A stretch of 64,000 bases of DNA from Flavobacteriales bacterium (GTDB lineage Bacteria; Bacteroidota; Bacteroidia; NS11-12g; UBA955): the NCBI GenBank assembly GCA_002737705.1, contig NSIM01000001.1, positions 1-64,000 of the forward strand, given 5' to 3'. The notes under the pieces were generated by a model, which saw nothing but the letters and a program-made list of their open reading frames with translations, searched no databases and was not told the origin of the DNA. How positions within the stretch are numbered: position 1 is the first letter of the stretch; every line of letters starts with the position of its first letter. This document shows positions 52,129 through 62,033 of this stretch, piece by piece. Position numbers and translations under genes: made by a program.

Positions 52129-54729
52129 TTGAAACAGTATTTACTTTTCACACTCAGCATTATTCACATGACTATTTCATCGGGTCAGGTTTCGGATAGT
52201 GGTTTTAGCATTTTACCAATCATACATTATAATTTTGTAGAGCCAACGCCTTATACCATTCGGAAAATTTTGGTGTATGAAGTAAATGGAAAGCCCATTC
52301 AAAAAGCACAGGCAGTTTTTTATTCAGGTTTATCAATCGGTCAGAAAATAACGATACCTGGAGCTGAGATACCCAAAGCACTTTCCAATTTATGGGATCA
52401 ATCAATGTATAGTGATATTCAGGTGTATTTTCAACCCAATGAGGATGGTACGATTGTGGTGATATTTAGGGTAGAGGAACAGCTTCGTATCGACGGACAT
52501 CGATTTGTTAATTTAAGCAATGCACAATCCAAGAAATTGGATGACGAAACAGCCTTGAAGGGCAGTAAAGGAACGTATATCACACCCAACATTATTAATC
52601 GAAGCAAAGAAAAGATTGTTGCTTATTACCAGGACAAGGGATATTACAATGTTAAAGTGAGCGTATTGCGAAAGCAAGCAACCCAAAGAGACAAGAAAGA
52701 TAGCCTGGTTGCAAAGGTGGGCTTTGAAGTATTTGATTATATCATTGACCGTGGCTCCAAAGTGAAAGTTCAGGATATTGTGTTTGATGGGAACGCGTAT
52801 TTCTCTGACAAGCAATTGCGGGAAAGCATAAAAAAGATTATACGCCGGTATCATAAATGGAATATTCTTATCAGCTCAAAATATATTGAATCAAAATTTG
52901 AGAAAGAGAAGTCAAACATTATCAATAATTATTTATCGAAGGGATACCGCGATGCCCGCATTATATGGGATAGTATAGAATTGATTTCTGCTAACCGGAT
53001 TGTATTGCACATTCAATTATTTGAAGGTAATTTATACCGATATCGTTCAATAAATTGGAAAGGAAATATCAAATTCAGCAATGGAACACTAGACACAATA
53101 TTGGGAATTAGGCGGGGTGATGTATTTAATCAGACCGATCTTGATGAGCATTTAACTGCCAATAAAAATGGCTATGATGTGCAAAGTTTGTTCATGAATG
53201 ATGGATATCTCTTTTTTAGAATGATACCCGTTGAAGTGGGCATTTTTCATGATAGTATTGATTTAGAGATTCGGATGGAGGAAGGTCCCCAAACCAAAGT
53301 GGGTGTCGTAGAATGGAAAGGAAACACAAAGACATCAGACCGTGTAATTCAGCGTGAAATCCGCACTAGGCCTGGAGATGTGTTCTCAAAAAGTGATATT
53401 CAGCGAACGATGCGCGATTTGTCAACCCTGGGCTTGTTCGATCCTGAGAAAATGAATGTTAATCCCAAACCCAATGCCGAAGATGGAACGGTAGACATTG
53501 AATATCAAGTTACCGAAAAACCCTCTGATCAAATAGAACTTTCTGGTGGCTGGGGCGGAGGCGGTAACATGGGTAATTTCAATCAAGGTATAAACAATAC
53601 CCCATCCTTAATTGGTACTGCTGGAATAAGTCTCAATAATTTCAGTCGTCGAAAATTATTGCACCGCGATTTATGGAATCAATTCCCCAGCGGAGATGGG
53701 CAGAAATTGAGTTTGCGGGCCCAAAGCAATGGTGCAAATTTTCAAAGTTATAATTTTAGTTATGGAGAGCCTTGGTTTGGTGGCAAAAAAGCCAACAATC
53801 TATCCCTTAGTTTAAATCATATGGTAAACAGTTTTGATTTTAGGCAAAAAAGCGATCCCTTGCACCAGGTACTTACGAGTTCCATTGTTCAATTAAATTG
53901 TAATTCAAGATTGAATTGGCCAGATGATTTCTTCAGTTTGTCTTATGGTGTTGCTTTTAATAAGTATCAGATGAAAAATATGGATGGGGGCTTCTATGGC
54001 TTTCCCAAAGGATTCAAAGGAATTTCTTACAATCCAACCTTAAATCTTTCCTTGACAAGATCTTCATTGAGCGATATAATTTTTCCTATGGGTGGTAGTC
54101 AGTTTATAATTTCGCTTAATGCAACGCCTCCAATGTCCTTGGTTCGAAACCAAGATATCGACAAATTGACTATTGCCGAAAAATACAAATGGGCGGAATA
54201 TCACAAATGGAAATTTGATGCTGAGTGGTATACCCCTATATATAAAAAATTGATTTTGATGACAAAAGTCAGAATGGGATTCCTGGGGTCTTACAATCCC
54301 AAACTGGGACTAACCTTTTTCGAGCGGTTTCAGGTTGGTGGAGCCGGAATGTTTGGCTATAGTATTGCAGCCACTGATATCATATCTCAGCGGGGGTATG
54401 ACAATTACACCATTTCTGCTACCGCGATGGGTAGTGAAACAGGGGCTCCTATTTTCAATAAATTCACCATTGAGCTGAGGCAGGCAATTACGACAGGACA
54501 AACAGCTACCGTCTATGCACTGGCTTTTTTGGAGGCGGGCGAAGCGTGGTCATCGATTGTCAAATACAATCCTTTTCAATTGAAAAGGGCTGCTGGAGTA
54601 GGGATTCGATTGTTTATGCCAATGTTTGGATTAATAGGATTGGATTGGGCTTATGGATTTGATTATGCCCTGGTTCCACGAAGTGGAAAACCCACCCAAA
54701 TCCATTTCACCATTGGACAACAATTTTAA
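52129..54729 (+). CDS. bamA: Outer-membrane protein assembly factor BamA
   Basis: 866 residues from the TTG at 52129 (MKQYLLFTLSIIHM signal start); a GTG at 52108 is an alternative and would overlap uppS. Five POTRA-like repeats occupy about the first 430 residues (KVQDIVFDGNAYFSDKQL, YRYRSINWKGNIKFSNGTL, VGVVEWKGNTKTSDRVIQR). They are followed by a 16-strand Omp85 barrel (QIELSGGWGGGGNMGN, FSYGEPWFGGKKANNLSL, FFERFQVGGAGMFGYS, the loop motif as SQRGY) and the terminal FTIGQQF. It inserts barrel proteins into the outer membrane. The skp/ompH genes that commonly follow are absent. Confidence 0.95.
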   Translation: MKQYLLFTLSIIHMTISSGQVSDSGFSILPIIHYNFVEPTPYTIRKILVYEVNGKPIQKAQAVFYSGLSIGQKITIPGAEIPKALSNLWDQSMYSDIQVYFQPNEDGTIVVIFRVEEQLRIDGHRFVNLSNAQSKKLDDETALKGSKGTYITPNIINRSKEKIVAYYQDKGYYNVKVSVLRKQATQRDKKDSLVAKVGFEVFDYIIDRGSKVKVQDIVFDGNAYFSDKQLRESIKKIIRRYHKWNILISSKYIESKFEKEKSNIINNYLSKGYRDARIIWDSIELISANRIVLHIQLFEGNLYRYRSINWKGNIKFSNGTLDTILGIRRGDVFNQTDLDEHLTANKNGYDVQSLFMNDGYLFFRMIPVEVGIFHDSIDLEIRMEEGPQTKVGVVEWKGNTKTSDRVIQREIRTRPGDVFSKSDIQRTMRDLSTLGLFDPEKMNVNPKPNAEDGTVDIEYQVTEKPSDQIELSGGWGGGGNMGNFNQGINNTPSLIGTAGISLNNFSRRKLLHRDLWNQFPSGDGQKLSLRAQSNGANFQSYNFSYGEPWFGGKKANNLSLSLNHMVNSFDFRQKSDPLHQVLTSSIVQLNCNSRLNWPDDFFSLSYGVAFNKYQMKNMDGGFYGFPKGFKGISYNPTLNLSLTRSSLSDIIFPMGGSQFIISLNATPPMSLVRNQDIDKLTIAEKYKWAEYHKWKFDAEWYTPIYKKLILMTKVRMGFLGSYNPKLGLTFFERFQVGGAGMFGYSIAATDIISQRGYDNYTISATAMGSETGAPIFNKFTIELRQAITTGQTATVYALAFLEAGEAWSSIVKYNPFQLKRAAGVGIRLFMPMFGLIGLDWAYGFDYALVPRSGKPTQIHFTIGQQF

Positions 54730-54894
54730 TACCCGTTACACAGATGAAATGTCCGAAACCGTTGTAATCCTTTTTTGGGTAGTTGGTATATCGGGGTTTG
54801 GTTGGGGTCTGAAATCCAGAATGCGCATAGCGTATTCCGAAAAATGTTTCCCCAAAATGCGCGTTTGCTCCGAAATGTAAAATTGTAGATTTCT

Positions 54895-56430
54895 CTATAA
54901 ATCAAATTGAATACCTTGGGCTAGGGGTAAATCATCTCCATAATTAATGGTATTTGTTTGGCGACGCATATACGCTTTCCAAGCATCAGAACCACTTTCT
55001 CTACCGCCACCTGTTTCTTTTTCACCACCAAATGCCCCCCCAATTTCAGCACCTGATGTGCCAATATTGACATTTGCAATTCCGCAATCCGAACCCATAT
55101 AACCCAAAAATTGTTCTGCTTCTTGAAGTGAATCTGTAAAAATTGCACTGGACAAACCCTGTTTCACATTGTTCTGTATTTCAATTGCCTCTTCTAGAGA
55201 ATCATAACGCAGCAAATACAGTATGGGCGCAAATGTCTCATCTTGAACTATGCTATAATTGGGTTGTGCCTCACAGATTGTCGGCAATACATAACATCCA
55301 CTTTTATACGAATCGCCCTGTAATACTGTGTTTCCGCACAGCACATTGCCTCCCTCTTGGCGTAACTGTTCAATGGCTTTTAAATACATATTAACGGCAT
55401 CGGAATCAATTAATGGGCCCACATGATTTTTTTCATCGAGCGGATTGCCTATTTTAAGTTGGCTATAGGCTCGCGTCAATTTTTCTTTAACGGTTTCATA
55501 AATACTGTGGTGAATAATTAAGCGACGTGTGCTTGTACAGCGCTGTCCCGCTGTGCCAACGGCACCAAAAACCATGGCAAGCATGGCTAAATCAAGGTTT
55601 GCATTGGGTGTTATGATGATGGCATTGTTACCCCCTAATTCTAATAGGGTTTTTCCCAATCGTTTACCCGTTACTTCAGCCAATCGTTTTCCCATTCGCG
55701 TGCTTCCAGTTGCACTTATTAAGGGAACCCGAATATCGTGACTCATGGCTTCTCCAATTTCGCTGTCTCCCTGAACCAAGCAAAAAACCCCCTCTGGAAC
55801 CCCATGGGTTTTCAGTACAGACTGCAGTATGTGTTGAACGGCTGCTGCACTGGCAGGTGTTTTTTCGGAAGGTTTCCAAACGCAAACATTTCCACAGATA
55901 ACAGCCAACATGGCATTCCAACTCCAAACCGCAACAGGAAAGTTAAAGGCACTGATAATGCCGACTATGCCCAATGGGTGCCATTGTTCATACATGCGGT
56001 GATTGGGTCTTTCAGAATGCATGGTAAGGCCATGTAACTGACGGCTTAATCCTACAGCAAAATCACAGATATCAATCATTTCTTGCACTTCACCCAATCC
56101 TTCTTGAAGGCTTTTACCCATTTCATAACTTACCAATGCACCCAAATTCGCTTTGTTTATTCGAAGCGCATTTCCAATTTGCCGAACAATTTCTCCACGT
56201 TTGGGTGCTGGTATTGTCCGCCATTCAAGGAAGGCTTTTTGGGCTGTTTCAATAACGAAATTATAGGTTTTAAGGTCTGAAAATGGAACCGTTGTGAGTA
56301 TAGCGCCATCAACTGGAGAATGAATTTTTCGTGTTTTGGCAGGGCTTGTATTGATCCAATTTATCCCCGTACTTGCAGAAGATAGATATTCTCCAATGCC
56401 AAATGCAGAAAGAATTTTTTGTGTGTCCAT
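54895..56430 (-). CDS. ALDH7-type aldehyde dehydrogenase (alpha-aminoadipic semialdehyde / piperideine-6-carboxylate dehydrogenase-like)
   Basis: 511 residues from the ATG at 56430; the longer frame to 56508 would overlap the EamA gene. The catalytic Cys is in [12 protein letters not shown] and the general base in [12 protein letters not shown]. The C-terminal run [37 protein letters not shown] and LAQGIQF is the hallmark of the ALDH7 (antiquitin) group. These enzymes oxidise alpha-aminoadipate semialdehyde in lysine degradation or detoxify aldehydes. It lies 11 bp downstream of the EamA transporter gene. Confidence 0.93.
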   Translation of the reverse strand: MDTQKILSAFGIGEYLSSASTGINWINTSPAKTRKIHSPVDGAILTTVPFSDLKTYNFVIETAQKAFLEWRTIPAPKRGEIVRQIGNALRINKANLGALVSYEMGKSLQEGLGEVQEMIDICDFAVGLSRQLHGLTMHSERPNHRMYEQWHPLGIVGIISAFNFPVAVWSWNAMLAVICGNVCVWKPSEKTPASAAAVQHILQSVLKTHGVPEGVFCLVQGDSEIGEAMSHDIRVPLISATGSTRMGKRLAEVTGKRLGKTLLELGGNNAIIITPNANLDLAMLAMVFGAVGTAGQRCTSTRRLIIHHSIYETVKEKLTRAYSQLKIGNPLDEKNHVGPLIDSDAVNMYLKAIEQLRQEGGNVLCGNTVLQGDSYKSGCYVLPTICEAQPNYSIVQDETFAPILYLLRYDSLEEAIEIQNNVKQGLSSAIFTDSLQEAEQFLGYMGSDCGIANVNIGTSGAEIGGAFGGEKETGGGRESGSDAWKAYMRRQTNTINYGDDLPLAQGIQFDL

Positions 56431-56441
56431 GGCATGCGAAT

Positions 56442-57395
56442 CTACTCCTTTTTCAGTACCAAATAAACGCCTACCAAAGAAAGTGCAAGTCCTATAACCA
56501 TGTTCCATTGAATCGCTTCATGGTCTAGTAATCCCCAAGCAACGGCAACGATGGGAATAATAAAGGTGTTGGTCGAGGCCACCAATGCGGTAGTATGCTC
56601 AATGAGATAATTGAATAAAACCATTGATATAGCCGAACCCAACACCCCCAATAACAGCAAACAACCCAAGGCTTTTTGATTTACTGCCAACCAGTCTCCA
56701 ATCGTTACTTTGTTGTGGGCTTGGAAATTCCCCCAAACATCCGTTTTCCATAACACAAAGGCATACAGTACAGCCATAAAAAAAAAGGGAAATGCAGTTT
56801 TTGCCATGGGTGGTATATGCGCCAATTTTATTTTTATCAGATTTATATTATACCCATAGAGCATAGATGCCATCAATGCCATCAGAACGCCACTAAGGTT
56901 TAGGTGCATATCTTTTTGACCCAGAATAGAGGGTACCAATAAAAATCCAGCTCCCAATATGCCCACGAAAACGCCATATAATCCGTTCTTAGAGCTTTTT
57001 TCCTTATACAATAGTATGCCAAGAATCAGGGTAAAAATGGGTGTAAATGCATTTAGAATTCCGCTCAAACCACTGGGAATTAATTGTCCTGCCTTGCTAA
57101 ACAGAAAAGCAGGGATTGCATTTCCCAGCAAACCAGTTAGAAATAAAAATAGATAATCTTTGGGTTTAATAAGGGATTCTTGAGCCCCTGTTTGTTCATC
57201 TATAATGGTAGATTTAGATCCTAACGAGTACCGATATACCCAGGGAACGAGAACAATACCCGCGAAAAAGAGTCTCAGACCAGCAACTTGAATTGGAGAG
57301 AAAACAAGCAGACCACGTTTTATTAAAAAGAAAGAACTGCCCCAAATACATCCCAAAAGCACAATCAAGAATAGGGGGACCCATTTGAATTTCAC
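56442..57395 (-). CDS. EamA/DMT family transporter
   Basis: 317 residues with about ten membrane helices in two EamA repeats. The signatures are [16 protein letters not shown] at the N-terminus, [25 protein letters not shown] in the first repeat and [33 protein letters not shown] in the second (read in segments). It is a drug/metabolite exporter of unknown substrate. The start is GTG at 57395, supported by a TACCTTTG box 4 nt upstream. Confidence 0.93.
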   Translation of the reverse strand: MKFKWVPLFLIVLLGCIWGSSFFLIKRGLLVFSPIQVAGLRLFFAGIVLVPWVYRYSLGSKSTIIDEQTGAQESLIKPKDYLFLFLTGLLGNAIPAFLFSKAGQLIPSGLSGILNAFTPIFTLILGILLYKEKSSKNGLYGVFVGILGAGFLLVPSILGQKDMHLNLSGVLMALMASMLYGYNINLIKIKLAHIPPMAKTAFPFFFMAVLYAFVLWKTDVWGNFQAHNKVTIGDWLAVNQKALGCLLLLGVLGSAISMVLFNYLIEHTTALVASTNTFIIPIVAVAWGLLDHEAIQWNMVIGLALSLVGVYLVLKKE

Positions 57396-57399
57396 GAAG

Positions 57400-57407
57400 C
57401 AAAGGTA
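57400..57407 (-). promoter_or_regulatory. Promoter -7 box for EamA-ALDH7
   Basis: TACCTTTG on the minus strand, 4 nt before the GTG start. Confidence 0.7.
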
Positions 57408-57456
57408 GGTTTGATTTTACTTGAGAAAACCAAATAGGATTTAGAGATTTTTTTCT

Positions 57457-57464
57457 GAACTTTG
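57457..57464 (+). promoter_or_regulatory. Near-consensus promoter box for the M1-MbnP-MbnH operon
   Basis: GAACTTTG (one mismatch to TAnnTTTG) 5 nt before the ATG at 57470, at the spacing usual for this window. Confidence 0.45.
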
Positions 57465-57469
57465 CGTAA

Positions 57470-59398
57470 ATGAAGTTTTGGAGTTCGATGGCAGCATTAA
57501 TTTTGTTCTGCTCCAATCTTGTGGCGCAGGATTTACCAGAAGACTGGATTTGCAAAGAGCGGATTCAGATGCTAAATCGTCTAGAACGACGCAGTAATTC
57601 TGGGGTAAAGCATGGATATTTAATTGACTATTATCGTTGCAAATGGTGGGTTAATCCCAGGCGTGGGTCCTATTTCAAAGGCGATGTAATGGCCCATTTT
57701 ACGGTAACAAGCCCTACCGATTCTGTTGGCTTTGATTTATCAGATAAACTTTTTGTTGATCAGGTATACGGTGCTGCTGGCAATTTATCGTATCGCAGAG
57801 CGGGTAATTACATGTATGTTTTTAACAAACAGGGGTGGAAGGCGGGTGAGAGAGACTCTATAGGTATTCGATACCAAGGCAATCCAGTGAACAATGGGGG
57901 TTTTGGTTATTTTGTCTATGACAATCATATGAAAGGGCCCATCGTTCACACTCTTAGCCAGCCCTATGGAGCGCAATATTGGTGGCCCTGCAAGCAATCG
58001 CTGCACGACAAAATTGACAGCATCGATATTTGGGTCTATACCGACACAGGAATGAAGGTAGCATCCAATGGGCTGCTTGTTCGCAGTAAAGTTATCAGTG
58101 ATACATTGCAACTCTATATTTGGAAGCACCGTTATCCGATTGCAACTTATTTGGTGGCAATCGCCGTAACCAATTATGCCGAATATACCGATTCTGTCTA
58201 TTGGGCGGGCGGAGGCAAGCCCATGCCGGTTTTAAATTATGTATTTCCCCAATTTTTGAGTACAGCCAAGCAGGAAACCAAGGGTGTTTTGCCCTTATTG
58301 CGTCTGTTTGACAGTCTATTTGTGCGCTATCCCTTTGCCAAGGAAAAATATGGACATGCCCAATTTACATGGGGCGGCGGGATGGAACACCAAACCATGA
58401 GTTTTATGGTAAATTTTTCATTTGATTTGATGGCACATGAAGTGGCGCATATGTGGTTTGGTGATATGGTTACCTGTGGAAGTTGGCAAGACCTTTGGTT
58501 AAATGAGGGGTTTGCAACGTATTTGAACACAATTGCCGTAGAGTATTTAAAATCCAAGGAAGACTCTTACCAACGCTTGAGGGGGATGAGGGGAGATATT
58601 ACTGGGAAAGACAATGGGAGTGTATTTCCCAAAGACACTCTTTCTGTGGGGGGCCTTTTTAACGGACGACTTACCTATAATAAGGGCGCTTGGGTATTGC
58701 ACATGTTGCGAGACAAAATTGGCGATTCGGCATTTTTTATGGGATGTAGAATATACCTTAATGGATCGGATCGTGCGTATGGATTTGGGTATACCCCTGC
58801 CCTTAAATCATCAATGGAGCAAGCGAGTGGACGCAAATTGGATACTTTTTTTACCCAATGGTATTATGGAGAGGGTTTTCCATATCTAAAAATTCACTGG
58901 CAACAGCGGGGCAGTCAAATGAAAATAACCGTAGACCAAATCCCTTCAAATTCGAGTGTTCCGTTTTGGAATTGCAAAGTGCCACTGTTAATTCAGGGAA
59001 GAGGCCTGGATACTTTGATTGTATTGGAGCCTGTTTCTTTGCATTCCGAGAAGGAGATCACCTTGTCTTTTTCCGCAGATTCAATGATTTTTGATCCCTT
59101 TGTAAAGGTACTGGCAAAAGCCAGTATAGGGGGGTTGAACATGGATAAGATTCAGAATGAACCTTTCATTGTCTCTCCAAATCCTGTGACCAGCATGGCA
59201 AGAATATTTGCGCGCAATCCTTCTAACTTTGAAGGGGTTATTTATGACGCGGTAGGGCAAAAAATTTGGTCAGGTAGCAGTCAGGAAACTTCAATTAATG
59301 GCCTTGCGATTTCGATGGATACTTGGCCTAGCGGGCCCTATTTTTTACTAATAAATGACAATAACTTTGTATATTCGTATAAGATTATAAAATTGTAA
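57470..59398 (+). CDS. M1 family metallopeptidase with T9SS C-terminal sorting domain
   Basis: 642 residues: signal peptide (ending SNLVAQ), M1 catalytic region with GMEH (304-307), the zinc site HEVAH (H323, H327) and Glu346 in LNEGFAT, and a C-terminal type IX secretion sorting domain (about 565-642; PFIVSPNPVTSMARIF, IYDAVGQKIWSGSS, WPSGPYFLLI, SYKIIKL). It is therefore exported across the outer membrane and attached or released at the surface, where it should trim peptides. It is the first gene of an operon with MbnP- and MbnH-like genes (2 and 8 bp gaps). Confidence 0.94.
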   Translation: MKFWSSMAALILFCSNLVAQDLPEDWICKERIQMLNRLERRSNSGVKHGYLIDYYRCKWWVNPRRGSYFKGDVMAHFTVTSPTDSVGFDLSDKLFVDQVYGAAGNLSYRRAGNYMYVFNKQGWKAGERDSIGIRYQGNPVNNGGFGYFVYDNHMKGPIVHTLSQPYGAQYWWPCKQSLHDKIDSIDIWVYTDTGMKVASNGLLVRSKVISDTLQLYIWKHRYPIATYLVAIAVTNYAEYTDSVYWAGGGKPMPVLNYVFPQFLSTAKQETKGVLPLLRLFDSLFVRYPFAKEKYGHAQFTWGGGMEHQTMSFMVNFSFDLMAHEVAHMWFGDMVTCGSWQDLWLNEGFATYLNTIAVEYLKSKEDSYQRLRGMRGDITGKDNGSVFPKDTLSVGGLFNGRLTYNKGAWVLHMLRDKIGDSAFFMGCRIYLNGSDRAYGFGYTPALKSSMEQASGRKLDTFFTQWYYGEGFPYLKIHWQQRGSQMKITVDQIPSNSSVPFWNCKVPLLIQGRGLDTLIVLEPVSLHSEKEITLSFSADSMIFDPFVKVLAKASIGGLNMDKIQNEPFIVSPNPVTSMARIFARNPSNFEGVIYDAVGQKIWSGSSQETSINGLAISMDTWPSGPYFLLINDNNFVYSYKIIKL

Positions 59399-59400
59399 AA

Positions 59401-60228
59401 ATGAAAGCACTGTTCACAACAACCCCAAAAAAAGTAATTTTTGCTGGAGTTTTTTTCTTTTTTTTGGTATTTCAATCTTGTGAAAGTCCAATTTCTCAAC
59501 CCCCTCAAAAGGCTATTGTAACTGGAGTTGAAGTAAATTTTTCTGCAATGTGGGATAAAAACCCCATTGTTTTTCTGGGGGATTATTATAAAAATAACCC
59601 CAGTCAAATGTCAAATGCACAACCCGAGTATTTGCAATTTATCAATTTAGGAATGATCATTTCTAAATTGTCGTTGATTAAAGAAGATGGAACAACGGTT
59701 TTGTTGGGGGATGGATATCAGTGGATTGATTTCAAACAAGGACGTACCCGCTTTAATTATGAAATTCCCAAAGGCAACTACAAATCATTGCAGTTTACCT
59801 TGGGATTGGATTACGATATAAATCATGGGAATCCCAATCAGTGGGGTCCTGAGCATCCTCTGAACGGAAATCTATCGGGTATGCATTGGGGTTGGTCTGG
59901 TGGGTATATTTTTCAAGCAATTGATGGCAATTATAAAGACAGCACAACAGATAAATACAGCAAGGGATTGAGTTTTCATACAGCGGGTGACAATTTAAAG
60001 CGAAATTTTGTTGTTTCGGTTTCCAATGCTTCGGGAAGCTTTTCCGTTGTGGATGGAGCCATCAGCAAAGTGCTATTGAAATACCAAGTGGATCAGTTAT
60101 TCAATACGATTGAGTTAAAAAAAGGGTCAGTTTCGCATTCAGAAGGGGTGAAAGAATTGCAGTTAATGGATAAATTTTTATCAAATCTCACCAAATACAA
60201 TGCATTTAGATTTTCCAGTATTCCATAA
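59401..60228 (+). CDS. MbnP family lipoprotein
   Basis: 275 residues. Signal with lipobox (LVFQSC, Cys27). The MbnP-like domain shows QFTLGLDYDINHG, the tryptophan-rich core SGMHWGWSGGYIFQAIDG and LSFHTAGDN. In methanotrophs MbnP is a periplasmic copper-binding protein in which a tryptophan is converted to kynurenine by the diheme enzyme MbnH. The next gene is an MbnH-like peroxidase, so the pair is intact. Which Trp is modified here cannot be told by eye. Confidence 0.85.
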   Translation: MKALFTTTPKKVIFAGVFFFFLVFQSCESPISQPPQKAIVTGVEVNFSAMWDKNPIVFLGDYYKNNPSQMSNAQPEYLQFINLGMIISKLSLIKEDGTTVLLGDGYQWIDFKQGRTRFNYEIPKGNYKSLQFTLGLDYDINHGNPNQWGPEHPLNGNLSGMHWGWSGGYIFQAIDGNYKDSTTDKYSKGLSFHTAGDNLKRNFVVSVSNASGSFSVVDGAISKVLLKYQVDQLFNTIELKKGSVSHSEGVKELQLMDKFLSNLTKYNAFRFSSIP

Positions 60229-60236
60229 TAGTTTTT

Positions 60237-61364
60237 ATGTCTAGGAATATTTTGTTGGGTTTAACTGCAATTGCCATTTTGGTCAGTTGCCGTCGTGATC
60301 CAGATTTGCCAGATTTGCCTGGAACCAAAACGCAATTTAAGGCAACAATTGTTAACCCTGCTGATGTATTTCCTGAATCAACATTTGGAATGCCTTCCTT
60401 GCCCATTGACAATCCTTTCACCGTAGAGGGTATTTATTTGGGACGGATGTTGTTTTACGACCCTATTTTGTCTTTTGATAGCACTATTTCTTGCGGATCT
60501 TGTCATTCACAAAAGAATGCATTTGCAGATTCTAAACCGTTCAGTTCAGGTATTTATGGTTTTGGAACGACCCGGAATAGTTCGAGCCTTATTAATTTAG
60601 CCTATAGCAAAAAGTTTTTCTGGGACGCCCGTCAAAATTCCTTGCGAGAGCTTGTATTTGAACCCATTCAAGCCCACAATGAAATGGCAATGACGCTGCC
60701 TGTATTGTCGCAAAAATTGGCAAAAATACCCCGATACGTTGCGTATTTTGACAAAGCTTTCGGCAGTCAACCAAACATATTTGATATGTCAAAAGCCTTA
60801 GAGTTATTTTTGATGACATTGGTCAGTAAAAATAGTCGATATGATGATTTTTTCCCCGGCAAATTCTCCTTGTTAAACAATGCGGAAAAACGGGGTGCTT
60901 TACTGTTCAACGGGCTTGTAAATTTTGATGCGTCAACAGGATTGACTTCGGGTGCGGATTGTTTTCATTGCCATGGTGGTGCTTTGGCGCAGCAGAACAA
61001 TCCCAATATGGGAGGGATAGCCAACAATGGGTTGGATGCCAATTTTATTGATAAAGGGTATGGTGGCATAACAAATCGAGCCATGGATAGAGGCACGTTC
61101 AAAACGCCTACTTTGCTGAATATCGCTGTCAGTGGACCCTACATGCACGACGGTCGTTTTACAACTTTAGAACAGGTCATCAATCACTATAGCGACAATG
61201 TTCAATTCCAGTCTGCAACTTTAAATCCCATGATGTCTGCGCACAGTAATCAGCAATTAAAATTATCAGCGGAGCAGAAAACAGATTTAAAGGCATTTCT
61301 TCTCACAATGACCGATACAGTTTTTTTAAGTAATCCGGCCTACGGAAATCCATTCAAGAAATAA
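60237..61364 (+). CDS. Diheme cytochrome c peroxidase family protein (MbnH-like)
   Basis: 375 residues with a lipobox (AILVSC, Cys18). Two c-type heme sites: CGSCH (86-90) and CFHCH (242-246). Other family landmarks are GRMLFYDPILS, AFADSKPFS, NSSSLINLAYSKKFFWDAR, GTFKTPTLLNIAVSGPYMHDGRF and TLEQVINHY. It belongs to the MauG/CcpA superfamily. Adjacency to MbnP (8 bp) favours an MbnH role, oxidising a Trp of its partner, over a classical peroxidase. Confidence 0.9.
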   Translation: MSRNILLGLTAIAILVSCRRDPDLPDLPGTKTQFKATIVNPADVFPESTFGMPSLPIDNPFTVEGIYLGRMLFYDPILSFDSTISCGSCHSQKNAFADSKPFSSGIYGFGTTRNSSSLINLAYSKKFFWDARQNSLRELVFEPIQAHNEMAMTLPVLSQKLAKIPRYVAYFDKAFGSQPNIFDMSKALELFLMTLVSKNSRYDDFFPGKFSLLNNAEKRGALLFNGLVNFDASTGLTSGADCFHCHGGALAQQNNPNMGGIANNGLDANFIDKGYGGITNRAMDRGTFKTPTLLNIAVSGPYMHDGRFTTLEQVINHYSDNVQFQSATLNPMMSAHSNQQLKLSAEQKTDLKAFLLTMTDTVFLSNPAYGNPFKK

Positions 61365-61554
61365 GGGTTTTTCAGGAGAATTCTTCATACCATTGTGCAC
61401 TCATTTTGCCGTTAAAAACAAAAAGATGACATGCAATTACCCAAAGGATAATTTCTTTTGGCAAGTTTTAGCCTTGTGTTTTAAAATAGAAACGTTCAAC
61501 AACCACTATTTTAGCAATTGCAGAATGTATTGTTTACCATGCGCAAACCAAATA

Positions 61555-62001
61555 TTAGGACAACAGTTTTTTTACCGCTGCACTGATGAGCTTTCCATCT
61601 GCAAGTCCACCCATTGATTTCATAGCCAAGGGCATTACTTTACCCAAATCTTTCATAGTGAGGGATCCAGTTTCACTTATCAGTAGTTTTACCTGTGCTT
61701 CGATTTCGGCTTGTCCCAATTGGGTTGGCAGAAAACCATTGATAATAGCAAGTTCGGAATGTTCAATAACAGCCAGGTCTTCACGACCTTGTTCAATGTA
61801 AATATCCAAACTGTCTTTGCGTTGTTTGGCCATTTTTTGCAAGGATTTTATGCAAAGCTCATCGGTGACTTCTCCAACGCCTTCAGCACTTTTTAGCAAT
61901 AAAAAAGCGCTTTTTATACTCCGTAAAGCCCGCAAACGATCTGTGTTTTTGGCTTTCATCGCTTCCATGATTCCGGCACTTACTTGTTCGACCAATGACA
62001 T
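61555..62001 (-). CDS. GatB/YqeY domain-containing protein
   Basis: 148 residues, cytoplasmic. It matches the YqeY family: SLVEQVSAGIMEAMKAKNTDRLRALRSIKSAF (N-terminal helices, read in segments), QRKDSLDIYIEQGREDL, ELAIINGFLPTQL and the C-terminal GKVMPLAMKSMGGLADGKLIS that resembles the tRNA-binding tail of GatB. Function is not settled; a role in aminoacyl-tRNA amidation is suggested only by homology. It is divergent from gltX with 32 bp between the starts. About 190 bp between it and MbnH hold no recognised feature. Confidence 0.92.
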   Translation of the reverse strand: MSLVEQVSAGIMEAMKAKNTDRLRALRSIKSAFLLLKSAEGVGEVTDELCIKSLQKMAKQRKDSLDIYIEQGREDLAVIEHSELAIINGFLPTQLGQAEIEAQVKLLISETGSLTMKDLGKVMPLAMKSMGGLADGKLISAAVKKLLS

Positions 62002-62005
62002 CTAA

Positions 62006-62013
62006 CAAAGATA
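62006..62013 (-). promoter_or_regulatory. Promoter -7 box for yqeY-like gene
   Basis: TATCTTTG on the minus strand, 4 nt before the ATG. Confidence 0.7.
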
Positions 62014-62015
62014 GT

Positions 62016-62023
62016 TAACTTTG
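62016..62023 (+). promoter_or_regulatory. Promoter -7 box for gltX
   Basis: TAACTTTG, 10 nt before the gltX ATG and only 2 nt from the divergent box of the yqeY-like gene. Confidence 0.65.
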
Positions 62024-62033
62024 TACTGAATTT

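Noticed and set aside
54747-54881. 44-codon ORF between bamA and the ALDH7 gene
   Set aside because: One hydrophobic stretch only, no promoter box at the usual spacing and no recognisable family.
59401-61364. Link between MbnH-made kynurenine and the 3-hydroxyanthranilate dioxygenase at 37736
   Set aside because: MbnH forms kynurenine inside a protein chain; the dioxygenase acts on a free metabolite 20 kb away. The shared word is not evidence of a pathway.
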